From: an uncultured bacterium
GTDB lineage: Bacteria; Desulfobacterota; Binatia; UBA1149; CAITLU01
Direction: 5' to 3'
DNA length: 64,000 bases
NCBI GenBank assembly: GCA_903893315.1
Contig: CAITLU010000021.1
Span: forward strand, 1-64,000
Made by a program: the position numbers and the translations under genes. Positions 1-9,634 of this stretch are shown one piece after another. The notes under the pieces are model-generated. The model made no database searches, was not told the origin of the DNA, and saw only the letters and a list, made by a program, of their open reading frames with translations. Each line of letters opens with the position of its first letter. Within the stretch, counting starts at the first letter, position 1.

Positions 1-49
1 ATGAAAACGGGGAGTGTCTCAGGCGCGTTGACAACGCCCGCTTGCGGCA

Positions 50-1722
50 ATGGCATTGGCGCTGAAAGCTGCACCAGCCTTGGCGATTGATCTTCCGGTC
101 TCCTACAACGTAACCGACTTGTCTTTGAGGAAGGCCGTCACCGCATCGACCCAACTAACTTTCTCGTATTACTCCGACAGCAGCTGCACCACCTTGATCG
201 CGTCGGAGGTTCTCTCCGCCGGCGATCCGAGCATCACTCCCGACGCCTTCATGACCTCCGTCGTAAAAGGTGGAGCGCCGCGACAGAAGCTCGTCACCCT
301 GCGGCACGTACTGATCGATGCACCTCCTACTCCAACGCTCTATCTGGAAGTGACCGGAACCGGCCTCGTATCGGATAGCCCGAGTTGCCAGGCTCAAGTC
401 CCGACCAGCAGCGGTGAGCAAGGTGCCACCGGCGCGACCGGTGGGAACGGCGCCAACGGCACCAACGGAACGAATGGCGCCACTGGCCCGCAGGGCATCC
501 AGGGTTCGACGGGCGCGGCCGGTAACGACGGCGCGACTGGCGACCAGGGGGTGCCGGTGACAAAGGCGCGACCGGATCACAGGGCGTCCAAGGGCCGACC
601 GGCGCAGCCGGCAACGACGGCGCGACTGGAGCCAAAGGCGACCAGGGCGTAGCCGGTGACCAGGGTCCGACCGGATCGCAGGGCGTCCAGGGTTCGACGG
701 GCGCAGCCGGTAACGACGGCGCGACTGGCGCGAAAGGCGACCAGGGCGTAGCCGGTGACCAGGGTCCGACCGGACCGACTGGCAACATCGGCCTGACCGG
801 TGCCACGGGTGCCGCCGGCTCGGCCGGAACCAACGGTACCAACGGCACTAACGGTGCCGCGGGCGCTGCCGGTGCGACTGGATCGCAGGGTATCCAGGGT
901 CCGACCGGACTGACCGGCAATACCGGCCTGACCGGTGCCACTGGTTCAGCCGGAACCAACGGTACCAACGGCACTAACGGTGCCGCGGGCGCCACCGGTG
1001 CAACCGGATCGCAGGGCATTCAGGGTCCGACCGGCCCGACCGGCAACACCGGCCTGACCGGTGCGGCGGGTGCCACCGGTGCCACTGGTTCAGCCGGAAC
1101 AAACGGCACCAACGGCACCAACGGTACCGCGGGCGCAACCGGCGCCACCGGTGCAACCGGACCGAACAACATCACGACGTCGACGACGACCAACATTACC
1201 GGTGTGCTGAAAGGCGACGGCTCGGCTGTCTCGGGTGCTGCCGCGGGGACCGACTTCGTTTCCCCCGCGGGTATTTCGGGTGGCCAGACGATCGTCGGAG
1301 GCACGGTGTGGGGTGACGATCTGACGCTCAAGGGAGTGGCGGGCGTTACCGGCAGCACGAGCGTCTCGAGTGATGTCATTGTCGATCCTTCCGGTGCTGT
1401 TGGTGGACCCAAGTTCGTGATCGATGGTGATGGGCACCTGTACCTGTCGGGTACGGCACCCGTTGCCTCCGCGTGCGGCACCGGTCCGGTTGTTCAGACC
1501 GGGAGCACGGACACGGCCGGGAGGGTTACGATCGGTACCGGCGGCGGCACCGTCTGTACCATCACGTTCTCGCATGCGTACTCCTCCACCTCTCCGCCGT
1601 TCTGCACGGTGACGAGTTCGGGTACGGGCGGTACGATTGCCGCAGCGCTATCAGTGACGGCACTGTCGATTACCGCGACCGCCGCAGGCGAGACGGTTGG
1701 TTGGATCTGCTTAGGCGATTAG
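50..1722 (+). CDS. Secreted collagen-like (Gly-X-Y) repeat protein, frameshifted
   Basis: The N-terminal part (from 50) starts with a short hydrophobic stretch ending in PALA, like the tail of a signal peptide, followed by about 110 non-repetitive residues. A long Gly-X-Y region rich in GAT, GNT, GTN and GPT triplets follows, then a non-collagen C-terminal domain of about 180 residues ending at 1722. The reading frame changes once: frame 2 carries the repeat up to about 551, and frame 1 carries it on without a stop from 526 to 1722. Moving between frames at the G run 547-551 restores an unbroken triplet pattern ([12 protein letters not shown]), so one G appears to be missing. The true start is uncertain: there is no convincing Shine-Dalgarno before 50, and the ATG at position 1 is in another frame with a stop at 88. 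Collagen-like bacterial proteins are usually surface or extracellular. It could be a phase-variable gene, a pseudogene or a sequencing error. Confidence 0.6.
413..1167 (+). repeat. Gly-X-Y coding repeat array
   Basis: The DNA is a mosaic of near-identical 9-base-multiple units encoding Gly-X-Y triplets. One unit ([16 protein letters not shown]) recurs with a 99-base period (codons at 631 and 730). A longer one (SQGIQGPTG to NGTNGAAG) recurs with a 126-base period (codons at 883 and 1009). The array invites slipped-strand copy-number change and assembly collapse. Confidence 0.85.
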
Positions 1723-1755
1723 AGCTTTCGGTCTCTGACCAGAAGTAACAAACGG

Positions 1756-1789
1756 ACGGCGGGCCATGGCGGCCCGCCGTTTCGTTTTT
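1756..1789 (+). terminator. Rho-independent terminator after the collagen-like gene
   Basis: A perfect 10-bp stem (ACGGCGGGCC / GGCCCGCCGT) with a 5-base loop is followed by TTCGTTTTT. It lies 33 bases after the stop of the collagen-like gene and before the GH9 gene. Confidence 0.8.
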
Positions 1790-1995
1790 GTGCGCCGTGC
1801 CACGGCGCGGCCATCCGGCAATACAGCCTGGATTACCTTCGATATCCCGCGTCTCGGCTCTGCGGCCAGGACCGGCGCGGCATTGTCGTGCAACATCATC
1901 TGCACGAGAACGTCCCGTACTTCGGGCACCGTCCGTTATTCCAGTGCCGTAACCGCAGGCATCAATGCCGGGTTAATCCATCGTCGTTGACTCCC

Positions 1996-4900
1996 ATGTC
2001 CATGACGTCGATAAACCACCCCGACGGCGCTGCTGTGAAAAAGACTCGGAAGCTCAGGACAACTCGGCACGAGATGCGGCGCGGTGCTCACGCCGTAGGC
2101 GTCAGTTTCGTCGCTGCCGTGTTCACGCTTCTCGCCGCAACAGGCGCCTTCGCACAAACGCCTTCGGCGATCGCCGTCTGCGCCACCCGTCCTGTGGGCG
2201 GTTGCACCCAGGCCCACGAAGCCGCGCTGCGCCTTGTCGGTTCCAAGGACAACGCTCCGCACGCGACTCGGCTCTTGTGGAAGTGGCTGCTCGGCGACGC
2301 GACTACGGCCGACTTCGGCGATCCCGCAAGCGGCTCCGCCAACTATCGTCTGTGCATGTACGAAGACGATAACCTCTACACGCGCCCTCAACTGTTGATC
2401 GAAGCGGGCGCCGCCTGGCACGCCACGAGCAAAGGCTTTCGCTACGCGACAGCGACGCCGAACGCGAGCGGAGTGCAGAGGGCCATCCTCGTGGCAGGAA
2501 CCGGTGATGCGGCGATCGTCATCAAAGCATCCGGTTACGCGGCCGGCACGCTTCCTCTGAATGCGCGGAGCCTCACGTTGCAATTCGTCAAGGACGCGGC
2601 CGACGGCGGCGAATGCTGGGAGTCCACCTTCCGTCCGCCCTACAGGTCAGACACGACGAAACGCTTCGCCGCCGCGCTTCGCCTTGATCAAGTCGGAAGT
2701 GATGGGCTCGAAGCGTACTTGCCGCTCGACGGCAATTGGAACGACGCAACCGGGCACTACGATTTCGTGGCCGCAAACGCCGGCGGCTTTGCGAGCGCAC
2801 CGCAGCTTCGTGCGCCCGACAACCAGGCCTACGGTCCCACGTATCGCGACGCCGACAACGGTGCGGTCAGCGACGCACTCGTGTCGTTGCCGGAAGACAA
2901 CGGCATCACGCTCGACGGCTGGGTACTGGTGCCCGACAACGGCACTGGTGGCGTGGTGTTCGGTTTCGGCGGCGGTGGCTGGGACGAGGCCAACCTGAAT
3001 GTCGCCGTAGCGTGGGGTTTTCTGCGCGTGCAGATCGGTCGTCAGAGCGACGGTGTGGGTCTTCGCTATCCGCGTATCGGCGACAACTGTTGGCACCACG
3101 TGGCTCTGGTGCTGCCCCGCGGCTTCCGCTCCGGGGCGCGACTGCGTTTTTATCTCGACGGTCGCTATACGCTGCCGGAAGCGATCGACAGCAGTGCAGT
3201 CGGCGGCGCGGCCCTTGGACCGGGCGCGACGCTGTGGGGCTCGCCGTTTCGCGCGGCCGATGTTTCGTCGCAGACGCAGGGAAGCGGCAGCGGTGGCAAT
3301 CAGAAGATCGACGAGGTGCGTGTGTGGACACGGGCTTTGAGCAGCGCCGAAGTGCGAACGCTGGCGACCGCGACCGGCATAGGAACTCTTTGCGAGAATT
3401 CGCCGCCTCCGGCGTGGGCGCCGGGCCCGCGTTTCGTTCCTCCCGCGCTCTCGCCGACGCCGGCTCTTGATCTCGGTGTTCACGTTCTAACCGCCGACAC
3501 GATTGCCGTCGTCACCGATCCCAACCCGTGGCTCAAGACGCGCATCGCGGCCGACTGCGGCGCTTACCTGGCGGCGATGGAAGGCGTTCGCGACACGCTG
3601 GCCGCCTACTTTCCGGGACAGGAATACGGCCTGGCCGCCAAGGAAGTGATCGCGGCCTATCGGCCTGAACTGCTGACGGCACTGTCGAGCACGTCGCACT
3701 TCGGCGTAAGCGGGCCGGGCCTGACGGCGACGTTCGAGCAGCTGAGTCTGTGGCCTCAGGCCACGCGCGAGTTTCGCGCTCCGAGTTTCGCGGTCGGCGG
3801 CGGCGAAGTGCACACCGATGCAGCCGAGGTCGTCTACTACTCTTTCCTTCACCTCGACGCGCCGATGGTGTCCGGTGCGTCTTACGCGGTCACCGACGAG
3901 TGGGGCAACACGCACGCCTGGGTCTACGACGAGAACCGCACGATCTCGTGGGCGCTCAAGGTGGACCAGGCCGGATATGCGGCCGACTCGGCCGGCAAGT
4001 ACGCGTACCTCGGAGGATGGCTCGGCCCGAACGGCGGCGCTCTCGACGTCGCGCGTTTCGACGGCGGGTCTTTCGATCTCGTGCGCGAGAGCGACGACGC
4101 GGCAGTATTCAGCGGCGTCATCGCGGCGCGCGGTGACGAGAGCGCAAGCGTCGGTGGCTATCTGCTATCCGGCGAACGCGTCGAGCAACTCGACTTTTCG
4201 TCTTTCCAGACGCCGGGTCGCTACTACCTGCGCGTCGGCGGCCTCGGACGTTCGTGGAGTTTCAATCTCGGCGCCGATGCGATGGGCGAGTCGTTCTACG
4301 TGCACGCACGCGGCCTCTTCCACCAGCGCTGCGCGCCGCTGCCGTCGTCGTTCACGCCCTGGTCCCGCGGTGACGCCCACGCGCCGATCTATCGCGCGTC
4401 GCATCCTACCGAGATCGGCGCCTATACCGACCACAGCGGTGAAGGCTGGGGCTTTCTCGACGAAGCAGGCAAGTTCCCCGACGGAATCAGCGTCTTTGCC
4501 GTCATTGCCGCGACCGCCACCACCGATGTCGTGTCGCCGACATCCGGCGAGTGGCACGACGCCGGTGATTTCGATCGCGGCGGCTTTTCCCACCTTTCCG
4601 TCGTCGAGTATCTCGCCGAAGCCTACTTGATGTTCCCCGCCAACTTCAGCGACGGACAACTCTCCATCCCGGAGAGCGGCAACGGCGTTCCCGACATTCT
4701 CGACGAAGCCGTGTGGGGCACTGACCTCTGGCGCCGCCTTCAGGAAGCCGACGGCCGCGTGCCGTTGTGGGTGGAAGCCACTTCGCATCCTCGTATTTCC
4801 GATCCAGGCGTCGATACGCAGCCCTACTACGCGGGGCTTGCCACGCGCGATTCCAGCCTCGAATACGCCGAACACGCCGCGCGTTTATCGCGCGCCCTGC

Positions 4901-5967
4901 ACGTCGCCGGTGCCGACGCGCGCAGCGAACTGTTTCTCGCCAGCGCCGAGCGCGCCTACGCGTTCGCGATGACAGACTACGCGACCGTGCCGCGTATTGC
5001 GGTGACGTTCGCCTGGAACGGCAAGACGATAACGTGGAAAGAACCAGCGGCGCCCGACGCCGAGACGAAAGATAGAGCGCTGGTACAGCTCTGGCTCGCG
5101 ACCGGCGACTCGGCCTATTACGCCGCGCTCGACACGCCGGCGATCACGACCGCGTTCACGGTGGCGGCACATTCGCTCTACTGGCGCGGCAGCGCCTTCG
5201 ATTTCGTGGACGTCGCTCTCGCTCCTGAACTGTTCCCGAGTGGTTGGGGCACGACGGCCAGCGACGAAGTTCTCGCTGCAGCCGACGACTGGGTTGCCGG
5301 CCAGGCCACGCTCGCCTATCGCAAGCTCTGGCACGCGGTGGATCACGGTTACTTCCCGCTCATGGGCTGGGGCAAGAGCGAGTATCTTCCGATTCTCGAC
5401 GTCGTGGCGGGGTGGCGTCTGAGCGGTGACGAAACGCTGCGCACGGCCGCGCTCAACGGCGTCGATTGGATGCAGGGCGCCAACCCGCAAGGCCGCTCGC
5501 TTACCACCGGCCTCGGCCCGAACTCGGTCGTGCAGCCCCTGCATCTTCCTGCGGACTCGGACGGCGTTGCCGATCCGGTCCCCGGCATCACCATCTACGG
5601 CTACACAATGGGCCTGCCGTACAGTGCGCGCACGGCGGTCTACGGTTTGTTCGACGACGCTCGCCGCGGCGATGCCTTCGAAGGTTCTGCCCTGGCTCAG
5701 CTTCCTTTGCCCTGGAACGACATCGGTCTGGACGTCGGTGAGATCGGCAGCATCCTGTACGCGGGGCTGCCGATATGGCGCCTGCTCGTCACTCTCGAAA
5801 ACGCCAACGTTCCTACTACCGAGTTCGCCGTTGCCGAAACCGTTGGCCCGGCCGCCGCCGTCACCGGTTGCTTGATGGAGCCGGGCTGGACGCCTTCGCC
5901 GGAACTTCTCGCACGCGGACCGCGCAGCGTGCAGGAACTCCGCGACGCGCTCTGGTATCAGCCGTGA
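1996..5967 (+). CDS. Secreted glycoside hydrolase family 9 with LamG-like and CelD_N domains
   Basis: This is a predicted exported endoglucanase-type enzyme of about 1320 residues. After a basic N-terminus there is a hydrophobic signal sequence ending AATGAFA-Q. A LamG/concanavalin-like domain follows at roughly 200-460 (AYLPLDGNW, CWHHVALVLP, IDEVRVWTRALSSAEV). An Ig-like CelD_N domain (KVDQAGYAADSAGKYAYLGG) comes at about 600-770, and the GH9 (alpha/alpha)6 barrel forms the C-terminal half. GH9 hallmarks are GEWHDAGDFDRGG (catalytic DAGD), DWMQGANPQGRSLTTGLG and a C-terminal acid region WNDIGLDVGEIGS with the likely catalytic Glu. The second GH9 signature is loose, so substrate is uncertain (beta-glucan or another beta-glycan). 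Starts at 1996, 2002, GTG 2035 or 2074 are all possible; none has a strong Shine-Dalgarno, and all keep the signal peptide. Confidence 0.85.
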   Translation: MSMTSINHPDGAAVKKTRKLRTTRHEMRRGAHAVGVSFVAAVFTLLAATGAFAQTPSAIAVCATRPVGGCTQAHEAALRLVGSKDNAPHATRLLWKWLLGDATTADFGDPASGSANYRLCMYEDDNLYTRPQLLIEAGAAWHATSKGFRYATATPNASGVQRAILVAGTGDAAIVIKASGYAAGTLPLNARSLTLQFVKDAADGGECWESTFRPPYRSDTTKRFAAALRLDQVGSDGLEAYLPLDGNWNDATGHYDFVAANAGGFASAPQLRAPDNQAYGPTYRDADNGAVSDALVSLPEDNGITLDGWVLVPDNGTGGVVFGFGGGGWDEANLNVAVAWGFLRVQIGRQSDGVGLRYPRIGDNCWHHVALVLPRGFRSGARLRFYLDGRYTLPEAIDSSAVGGAALGPGATLWGSPFRAADVSSQTQGSGSGGNQKIDEVRVWTRALSSAEVRTLATATGIGTLCENSPPPAWAPGPRFVPPALSPTPALDLGVHVLTADTIAVVTDPNPWLKTRIAADCGAYLAAMEGVRDTLAAYFPGQEYGLAAKEVIAAYRPELLTALSSTSHFGVSGPGLTATFEQLSLWPQATREFRAPSFAVGGGEVHTDAAEVVYYSFLHLDAPMVSGASYAVTDEWGNTHAWVYDENRTISWALKVDQAGYAADSAGKYAYLGGWLGPNGGALDVARFDGGSFDLVRESDDAAVFSGVIAARGDESASVGGYLLSGERVEQLDFSSFQTPGRYYLRVGGLGRSWSFNLGADAMGESFYVHARGLFHQRCAPLPSSFTPWSRGDAHAPIYRASHPTEIGAYTDHSGEGWGFLDEAGKFPDGISVFAVIAATATTDVVSPTSGEWHDAGDFDRGGFSHLSVVEYLAEAYLMFPANFSDGQLSIPESGNGVPDILDEAVWGTDLWRRLQEADGRVPLWVEATSHPRISDPGVDTQPYYAGLATRDSSLEYAEHAARLSRALHVAGADARSELFLASAERAYAFAMTDYATVPRIAVTFAWNGKTITWKEPAAPDAETKDRALVQLWLATGDSAYYAALDTPAITTAFTVAAHSLYWRGSAFDFVDVALAPELFPSGWGTTASDEVLAAADDWVAGQATLAYRKLWHAVDHGYFPLMGWGKSEYLPILDVVAGWRLSGDETLRTAALNGVDWMQGANPQGRSLTTGLGPNSVVQPLHLPADSDGVADPVPGITIYGYTMGLPYSARTAVYGLFDDARRGDAFEGSALAQLPLPWNDIGLDVGEIGSILYAGLPIWRLLVTLENANVPTTEFAVAETVGPAAAVTGCLMEPGWTPSPELLARGPRSVQELRDALWYQP

Positions 5968-6107
5968 CCGCGGGCCGTCGACCGGCGAGGTCGCTGCCTC
6001 GTGCTGCCGTTGGCCCGGGGCTCGTGAACGGCTAGCATCGCCGCCCTGACCAGCGGGCAGATCGGCGCGGTGCCGATACGGCCCGCTCGCTGACGAGGAG
6101 ATCCACG

Positions 6108-7619
6108 ATGAACGCTACGCAAGCGCTGCCCGCCCGTAAACTCGAGAGTGCCGCCGAACGCTGGTCGCGCTTCAAGCCCATCGTCACCGGCGAGGACTAC
6201 CTCAATTCGTTGCGTGGCCGGCCGCTCAAGCTTTTCCTGTTCGGCAAGCAAGAGTCGAATCCGGTCGACAATCCGCTGATCCGCCCGTCGATGAACGCGC
6301 TGCGCCAGACCTACGATCTGGCGATCGAAGATCCGGAGCTTGCCACCGCGCACTCGCCGCTGATCAACGCGCGCGTCAACCGCTTCCTGCACATCGTCGA
6401 GTCGCCGCATGACCTGGTGATGAAGAACCGCATGCAGCGCCGCATGGGCCAGCTTACCGGTACCTGCTTCCAGCGTTGTGCGGGCCTCGACACTCTCAGT
6501 GTGATGCACTCGATCACTTACGACATCGACCAGAAGCACAAGACCCAGTACCACCGGCGTTACATCGACTTCCTGAAGAAGGCGCAGACCAACAACATCA
6601 TCGTCGGCGCCGGCATGACCGATGTGAAAGGCGATCGCAGCAAGCGCCCGCACGAGCAGGCCGACCCGGATCTTTTCCTGCACGTCTCCGGCCGCAACGA
6701 CCAAGGCCTCTTCGTCACCGGTGCCAAAGCGCACATGACCGGCGGCCTGAACTCACACTGGATCTTCGTGATGCCGACCATGAACCTCACCGAAAAGGAT
6801 CGTGATTGGGCGGTGGTCGGCACTGTACCGACGGATGCCGAGGGCCTCACTTTCGTCTACGGCCGCCAGAGCAGCGACACCCGCGCGCTCGAAGGCGGTA
6901 CCATAGACGTCGGCAACGCCGAGTTCGGCGGCCAGGAAACACTCGTCGTGTTCGACAACGTGTTCATTCCTTACGAGCACGTGTTCATGGACGGTGAGTA
7001 TGAGTTCGCGCAGGAGATGGTCGCGCGCTTCACCTCCTACCACCGCGCGTCCTACGTCTGCAAGACCGGCCTGGGCGACGTGATGGTCGGCGCAGCGGCC
7101 GCGGCCGCCGAGTACAACGGCGTCGCGAATGTCTCGCACATCAAGGACAAGCTGGTCGAGATGACGCACCTGAACGAGACGATCTTTTCGTCCGGGATCG
7201 CCTCGTCGTATTCCGCGACCAGCTTGCCGAGCGGCATCTTCATCAACGATTCGATGCTGGCCAACGTCTGCAAGCACAACGTCACCCGCTTCCCGTTCGA
7301 GATCGCACGCCTGGCTCAGGATATCGCCGGTGGTCTGATGGGAACGCTGCCTTCAGAGCAGGATCTGACTCACGACGAGGTTGGACCGATCCTCGACAAG
7401 TACCTGAAGGGCCGCGCCGACGTCCCGACCGAAACGCGCGTGCGAATGCTGCGCCTCATAGAAAGCATGACGGTGGGCCGCAACGCCGCCGGTTACCTCA
7501 CCGAGTCGATGCACGGCGCTGGCTCGCCGCAGGCGCAGCGCATCCAGATTCAGCGGCAGATGAACGTCGAACAGAAGAAGTCCTATGCGCGTCGGCTTGC
7601 GGGCATCAAGTCGGAATGA
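6108..7619 (+). CDS. 4-hydroxybutyryl-CoA dehydratase / 4-hydroxyphenylacetate 3-hydroxylase family protein
   Basis: The 503-residue protein matches the AbfD-type branch of the family: an acyl-CoA-dehydrogenase-like fold in which a [4Fe-4S] cluster and FAD dehydrate 4-hydroxybutyryl-CoA. C120 and C124 (GTCFQRCAG) fit the first two cluster cysteines. H312 and C318 (YHRASYVCKTG) fit the His and third Cys, but they are six apart where AbfD, as I recall it, has seven. The C-terminal TESMHGAGSPQAQR motif carries the conserved active-site Glu. A good Shine-Dalgarno (GAGGAG, 6095-6100) sits 7 bases before the ATG. No other 4-hydroxybutyrate pathway gene is next to it; the neighbour is a FAH-family enzyme, so a role in degrading an aromatic or hydroxy acid is also possible. 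Family is secure, substrate is not. Confidence 0.82.
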   Translation: MNATQALPARKLESAAERWSRFKPIVTGEDYLNSLRGRPLKLFLFGKQESNPVDNPLIRPSMNALRQTYDLAIEDPELATAHSPLINARVNRFLHIVESPHDLVMKNRMQRRMGQLTGTCFQRCAGLDTLSVMHSITYDIDQKHKTQYHRRYIDFLKKAQTNNIIVGAGMTDVKGDRSKRPHEQADPDLFLHVSGRNDQGLFVTGAKAHMTGGLNSHWIFVMPTMNLTEKDRDWAVVGTVPTDAEGLTFVYGRQSSDTRALEGGTIDVGNAEFGGQETLVVFDNVFIPYEHVFMDGEYEFAQEMVARFTSYHRASYVCKTGLGDVMVGAAAAAAEYNGVANVSHIKDKLVEMTHLNETIFSSGIASSYSATSLPSGIFINDSMLANVCKHNVTRFPFEIARLAQDIAGGLMGTLPSEQDLTHDEVGPILDKYLKGRADVPTETRVRMLRLIESMTVGRNAAGYLTESMHGAGSPQAQRIQIQRQMNVEQKKSYARRLAGIKSE

Positions 7620-7709
7620 TTCGAGCGCTGCCGTGCCGGGAGCGGATTGTCGCACCCAGCGATGTAGCGACTGACTCCGTGGCGGACGGCACGGCGCAAG
7701 GAGTTCGAG

Positions 7710-7784
7710 ATGATCTCAAGTTTCTTCGAGGCGATGCTTTGCAGCTTTGATGCGGCGGCCGCGCTTTTGGGCGGCGCATCATGA
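7710..7784 (+). CDS. Possible 24-residue leader peptide coupled to the FAH gene
   Basis: ATG at 7710 follows a strong Shine-Dalgarno (AAGGAG, 6 bases before it) and encodes 24 residues. Its TGA (7782-7784) overlaps the ATG of the FAH-family gene as ATGA. The FAH gene has no Shine-Dalgarno of its own, so ribosomes may reach it by termination-reinitiation from this small frame. There is no recognisable peptide function. Confidence 0.4.
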   Translation: MISSFFEAMLCSFDAAAALLGGAS

Positions 7785-8713
7785 AGTTCCTGACGTTTCA
7801 CGACGATGGCCGCCCGCGTGCCGGGTTGCTCGGCGCCGAAGGGGTACACCCGCTGCCGGTCGGCGTTCAGCTTCTCGATCTACTCGGCGACGACGGCAGC
7901 CGGCTGCGGGAAGCCGGCGAACGCGCCGCCGCGACCGGTGAGGTGCGCCGCTACGATCAACTGCGGCTGATGGCTCCAATTCCAAATCCACCGACCGTGC
8001 GCGACTTCATGACCTTCGAGTCTCACTTCGCCGGTGCGCGCGGCGCCCACAATCCGATCCCGTCTCAGTGGTACGCGGCGCCGGCGTTCTATTTCACCAA
8101 CCCCTACGCTGTCATCGGTGCCGGCGATCCGGTGCCGATGGCGCCCGGCAGCAGCTTGTTCGACCTCGAACTCGAAGTCGCAGCGATTGTCGGCCGCGCC
8201 GGTCGCGATCTTTCGCCCGACCAGGCCGAGAGCCACATCGCCGGCTATACGATCTTCGTCGACTGGTCGGCGCGCGATCTGCAATTTGCAGAAATGCAGG
8301 TTGGCCTGGGACCGGCCAAGGGCAAGGACACCGCCACGACGATGGGCCCGGTGCTGGTGACTCCCGACGAACTTGCGCCGTTTCGTTGCGGCACGTCGTT
8401 CGCGCTCGAGATGACTGCGAGCATAAACGGCAAGACTCTCGGCAGTGACCGGCTCAGCAACATGGCGTGGACCTTCGGCGACATCCTCACCTACGCGTCG
8501 CGCGGAACTGAGGTTCGCCCCGGTGACGTCCTCGCTTCGGGCACCTGCGGCGGAGGCTGCCTGGCCGAGATGTGGGGCCGGCACGGCTTCGACGGTTACC
8601 CGCCGCTGAAGCCCGGCGACAACGTCTGCGTGACGGTCGAGAAACTCGGCAGCATGACGCTTTCGATTGTCGAAGGCGCCGTGCCGGTCGCGTTCCCGGC
8701 CGCAAGGCGTTGA
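7781..8713 (+). CDS. Fumarylacetoacetate hydrolase family protein
   Basis: 310 residues with the C-terminal FAH beta-roll fold. Members hydrolyse or decarboxylate 2,4-diketo acids (fumarylpyruvate, acylpyruvate, homoprotocatechuate-pathway intermediates) using Mg2+ or Mn2+. Metal-ligand motifs are visible: FDLELEVA gives the two acidic ligands and FVDWSARDLQ the Asp. GPVLVTPDEL, NGKTLGSDRLSNM and GDVLASGTCGGGC follow the family order. The ATG at 7781 lacks a Shine-Dalgarno but overlaps the stop of a 24-codon frame that has one. It lies after the AbfD-like gene in the same direction, consistent with a small catabolic unit. The exact substrate cannot be told from sequence. Confidence 0.9.
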   Translation: MKFLTFHDDGRPRAGLLGAEGVHPLPVGVQLLDLLGDDGSRLREAGERAAATGEVRRYDQLRLMAPIPNPPTVRDFMTFESHFAGARGAHNPIPSQWYAAPAFYFTNPYAVIGAGDPVPMAPGSSLFDLELEVAAIVGRAGRDLSPDQAESHIAGYTIFVDWSARDLQFAEMQVGLGPAKGKDTATTMGPVLVTPDELAPFRCGTSFALEMTASINGKTLGSDRLSNMAWTFGDILTYASRGTEVRPGDVLASGTCGGGCLAEMWGRHGFDGYPPLKPGDNVCVTVEKLGSMTLSIVEGAVPVAFPAARR

Positions 8714-8772
8714 GAAGCGAACGTTGTTCAGCCGGATGACACCGCGCCGCTGCGGGACAGGAGACGCTGCAT

Positions 8773-9600
8773 ATGCCGACCACTGGCGATAACGACAGAG
8801 ACCGTTCGCGCAGCGTCCTGCTGGCGGTCGAGGACAGTGAGTTCCTTCTGCGCGACGAGTTGCGCGGGGTGCGCTTTCAGTTGGAATACAGCAAGGCGGA
8901 GTTGCTGCTTCGCGACTGGGGCATTCGCTCGACGCTCATCGTCTTCGGCAGCGCGCACACGCCGTCGCCGGAACAGGCACAGGCCGCGCGCGCGGCGGCT
9001 CTCAGTGAACAGGAAATTGCCGACGCCGAGCGTCTGCTGCGTCAATCTGTCTTCTACCAGCAGGCGCGCGAACTCGGCCACATCGTTTCGGAGCGCGGCG
9101 GGGCGCTCGCGCCGCAACACCGCTGGCGCGACAACGTGATCGCTACCGGCGGCGGCCCGGGAATCATGGAGGCGGCCAATCGCGGTGCGTACGAGGCCGG
9201 AGCGCCGAGCATCGGCTTCAACATCACGTTACCGGCCGAGCAGCAGCCGAATCCCTACACCACGCCGGAACTGACTTTCCGATTCCACTATTTCGCGATG
9301 CGCAAGATGCATCTGGCGATGCGCGCCAACGCGCTGGTGGTGTTCCCCGGCGGCTTCGGCACGCTCGACGAACTCTTCGAGATCCTCACTCTCGTGCAGA
9401 CCGGCAAGGCAAGGAAAGCGCCGATCGTGTTGTTCGGTGAAAGCTACTGGCGCGAGCTGATAAATTTCGATCTGCTGGTGCGCGAGGGCATGGCCGAGTC
9501 GGAGACTCTTTCTCTGTTCGCCTACGCCGACACGGCGGAGGATGTGTGGGCGGCGCTGGTGCGCCTGGGCCTGCACGCGCACACGCCGGACGAGCGCTGA
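8773..9600 (+). CDS. LOG family / TIGR00730 Rossmann-fold nucleotide phosphoribohydrolase
   Basis: 275 residues with the two LOG signatures: GGGPGIMEAANRGA (phosphate-binding loop) and PGGFGTLDELFEI (catalytic PGGxGTxxE). The family cleaves nucleoside 5'-monophosphates to base and ribose 5-phosphate; plant and some bacterial members release cytokinins, and PpnN-type members act in purine homeostasis. The roughly 100-residue N-terminal extension is longer than in the minimal LOG form. The start at 8773 has AGGAGA 8 bases upstream. It follows the FAH gene by 59 bases and may be a separate unit. Confidence 0.9.
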   Translation: MPTTGDNDRDRSRSVLLAVEDSEFLLRDELRGVRFQLEYSKAELLLRDWGIRSTLIVFGSAHTPSPEQAQAARAAALSEQEIADAERLLRQSVFYQQARELGHIVSERGGALAPQHRWRDNVIATGGGPGIMEAANRGAYEAGAPSIGFNITLPAEQQPNPYTTPELTFRFHYFAMRKMHLAMRANALVVFPGGFGTLDELFEILTLVQTGKARKAPIVLFGESYWRELINFDLLVREGMAESETLSLFAYADTAEDVWAALVRLGLHAHTPDER

Positions 9601-9634
9601 CTCTCGGCACCACAGGCGGACCGCGCAACCAGTC

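Noticed and set aside
327-1019. Long proline-rich open frame on the minus strand
   Set aside because: It is the antisense of the Gly-X-Y repeat; GGN codons read as Pro-rich on the other strand. No start signal or independent evidence.
6108-8713. Possible 3-hydroxypropionate/4-hydroxybutyrate carbon cycle
   Set aside because: Only one AbfD-like gene is present; no other cycle gene lies nearby, so the pathway cannot be claimed.
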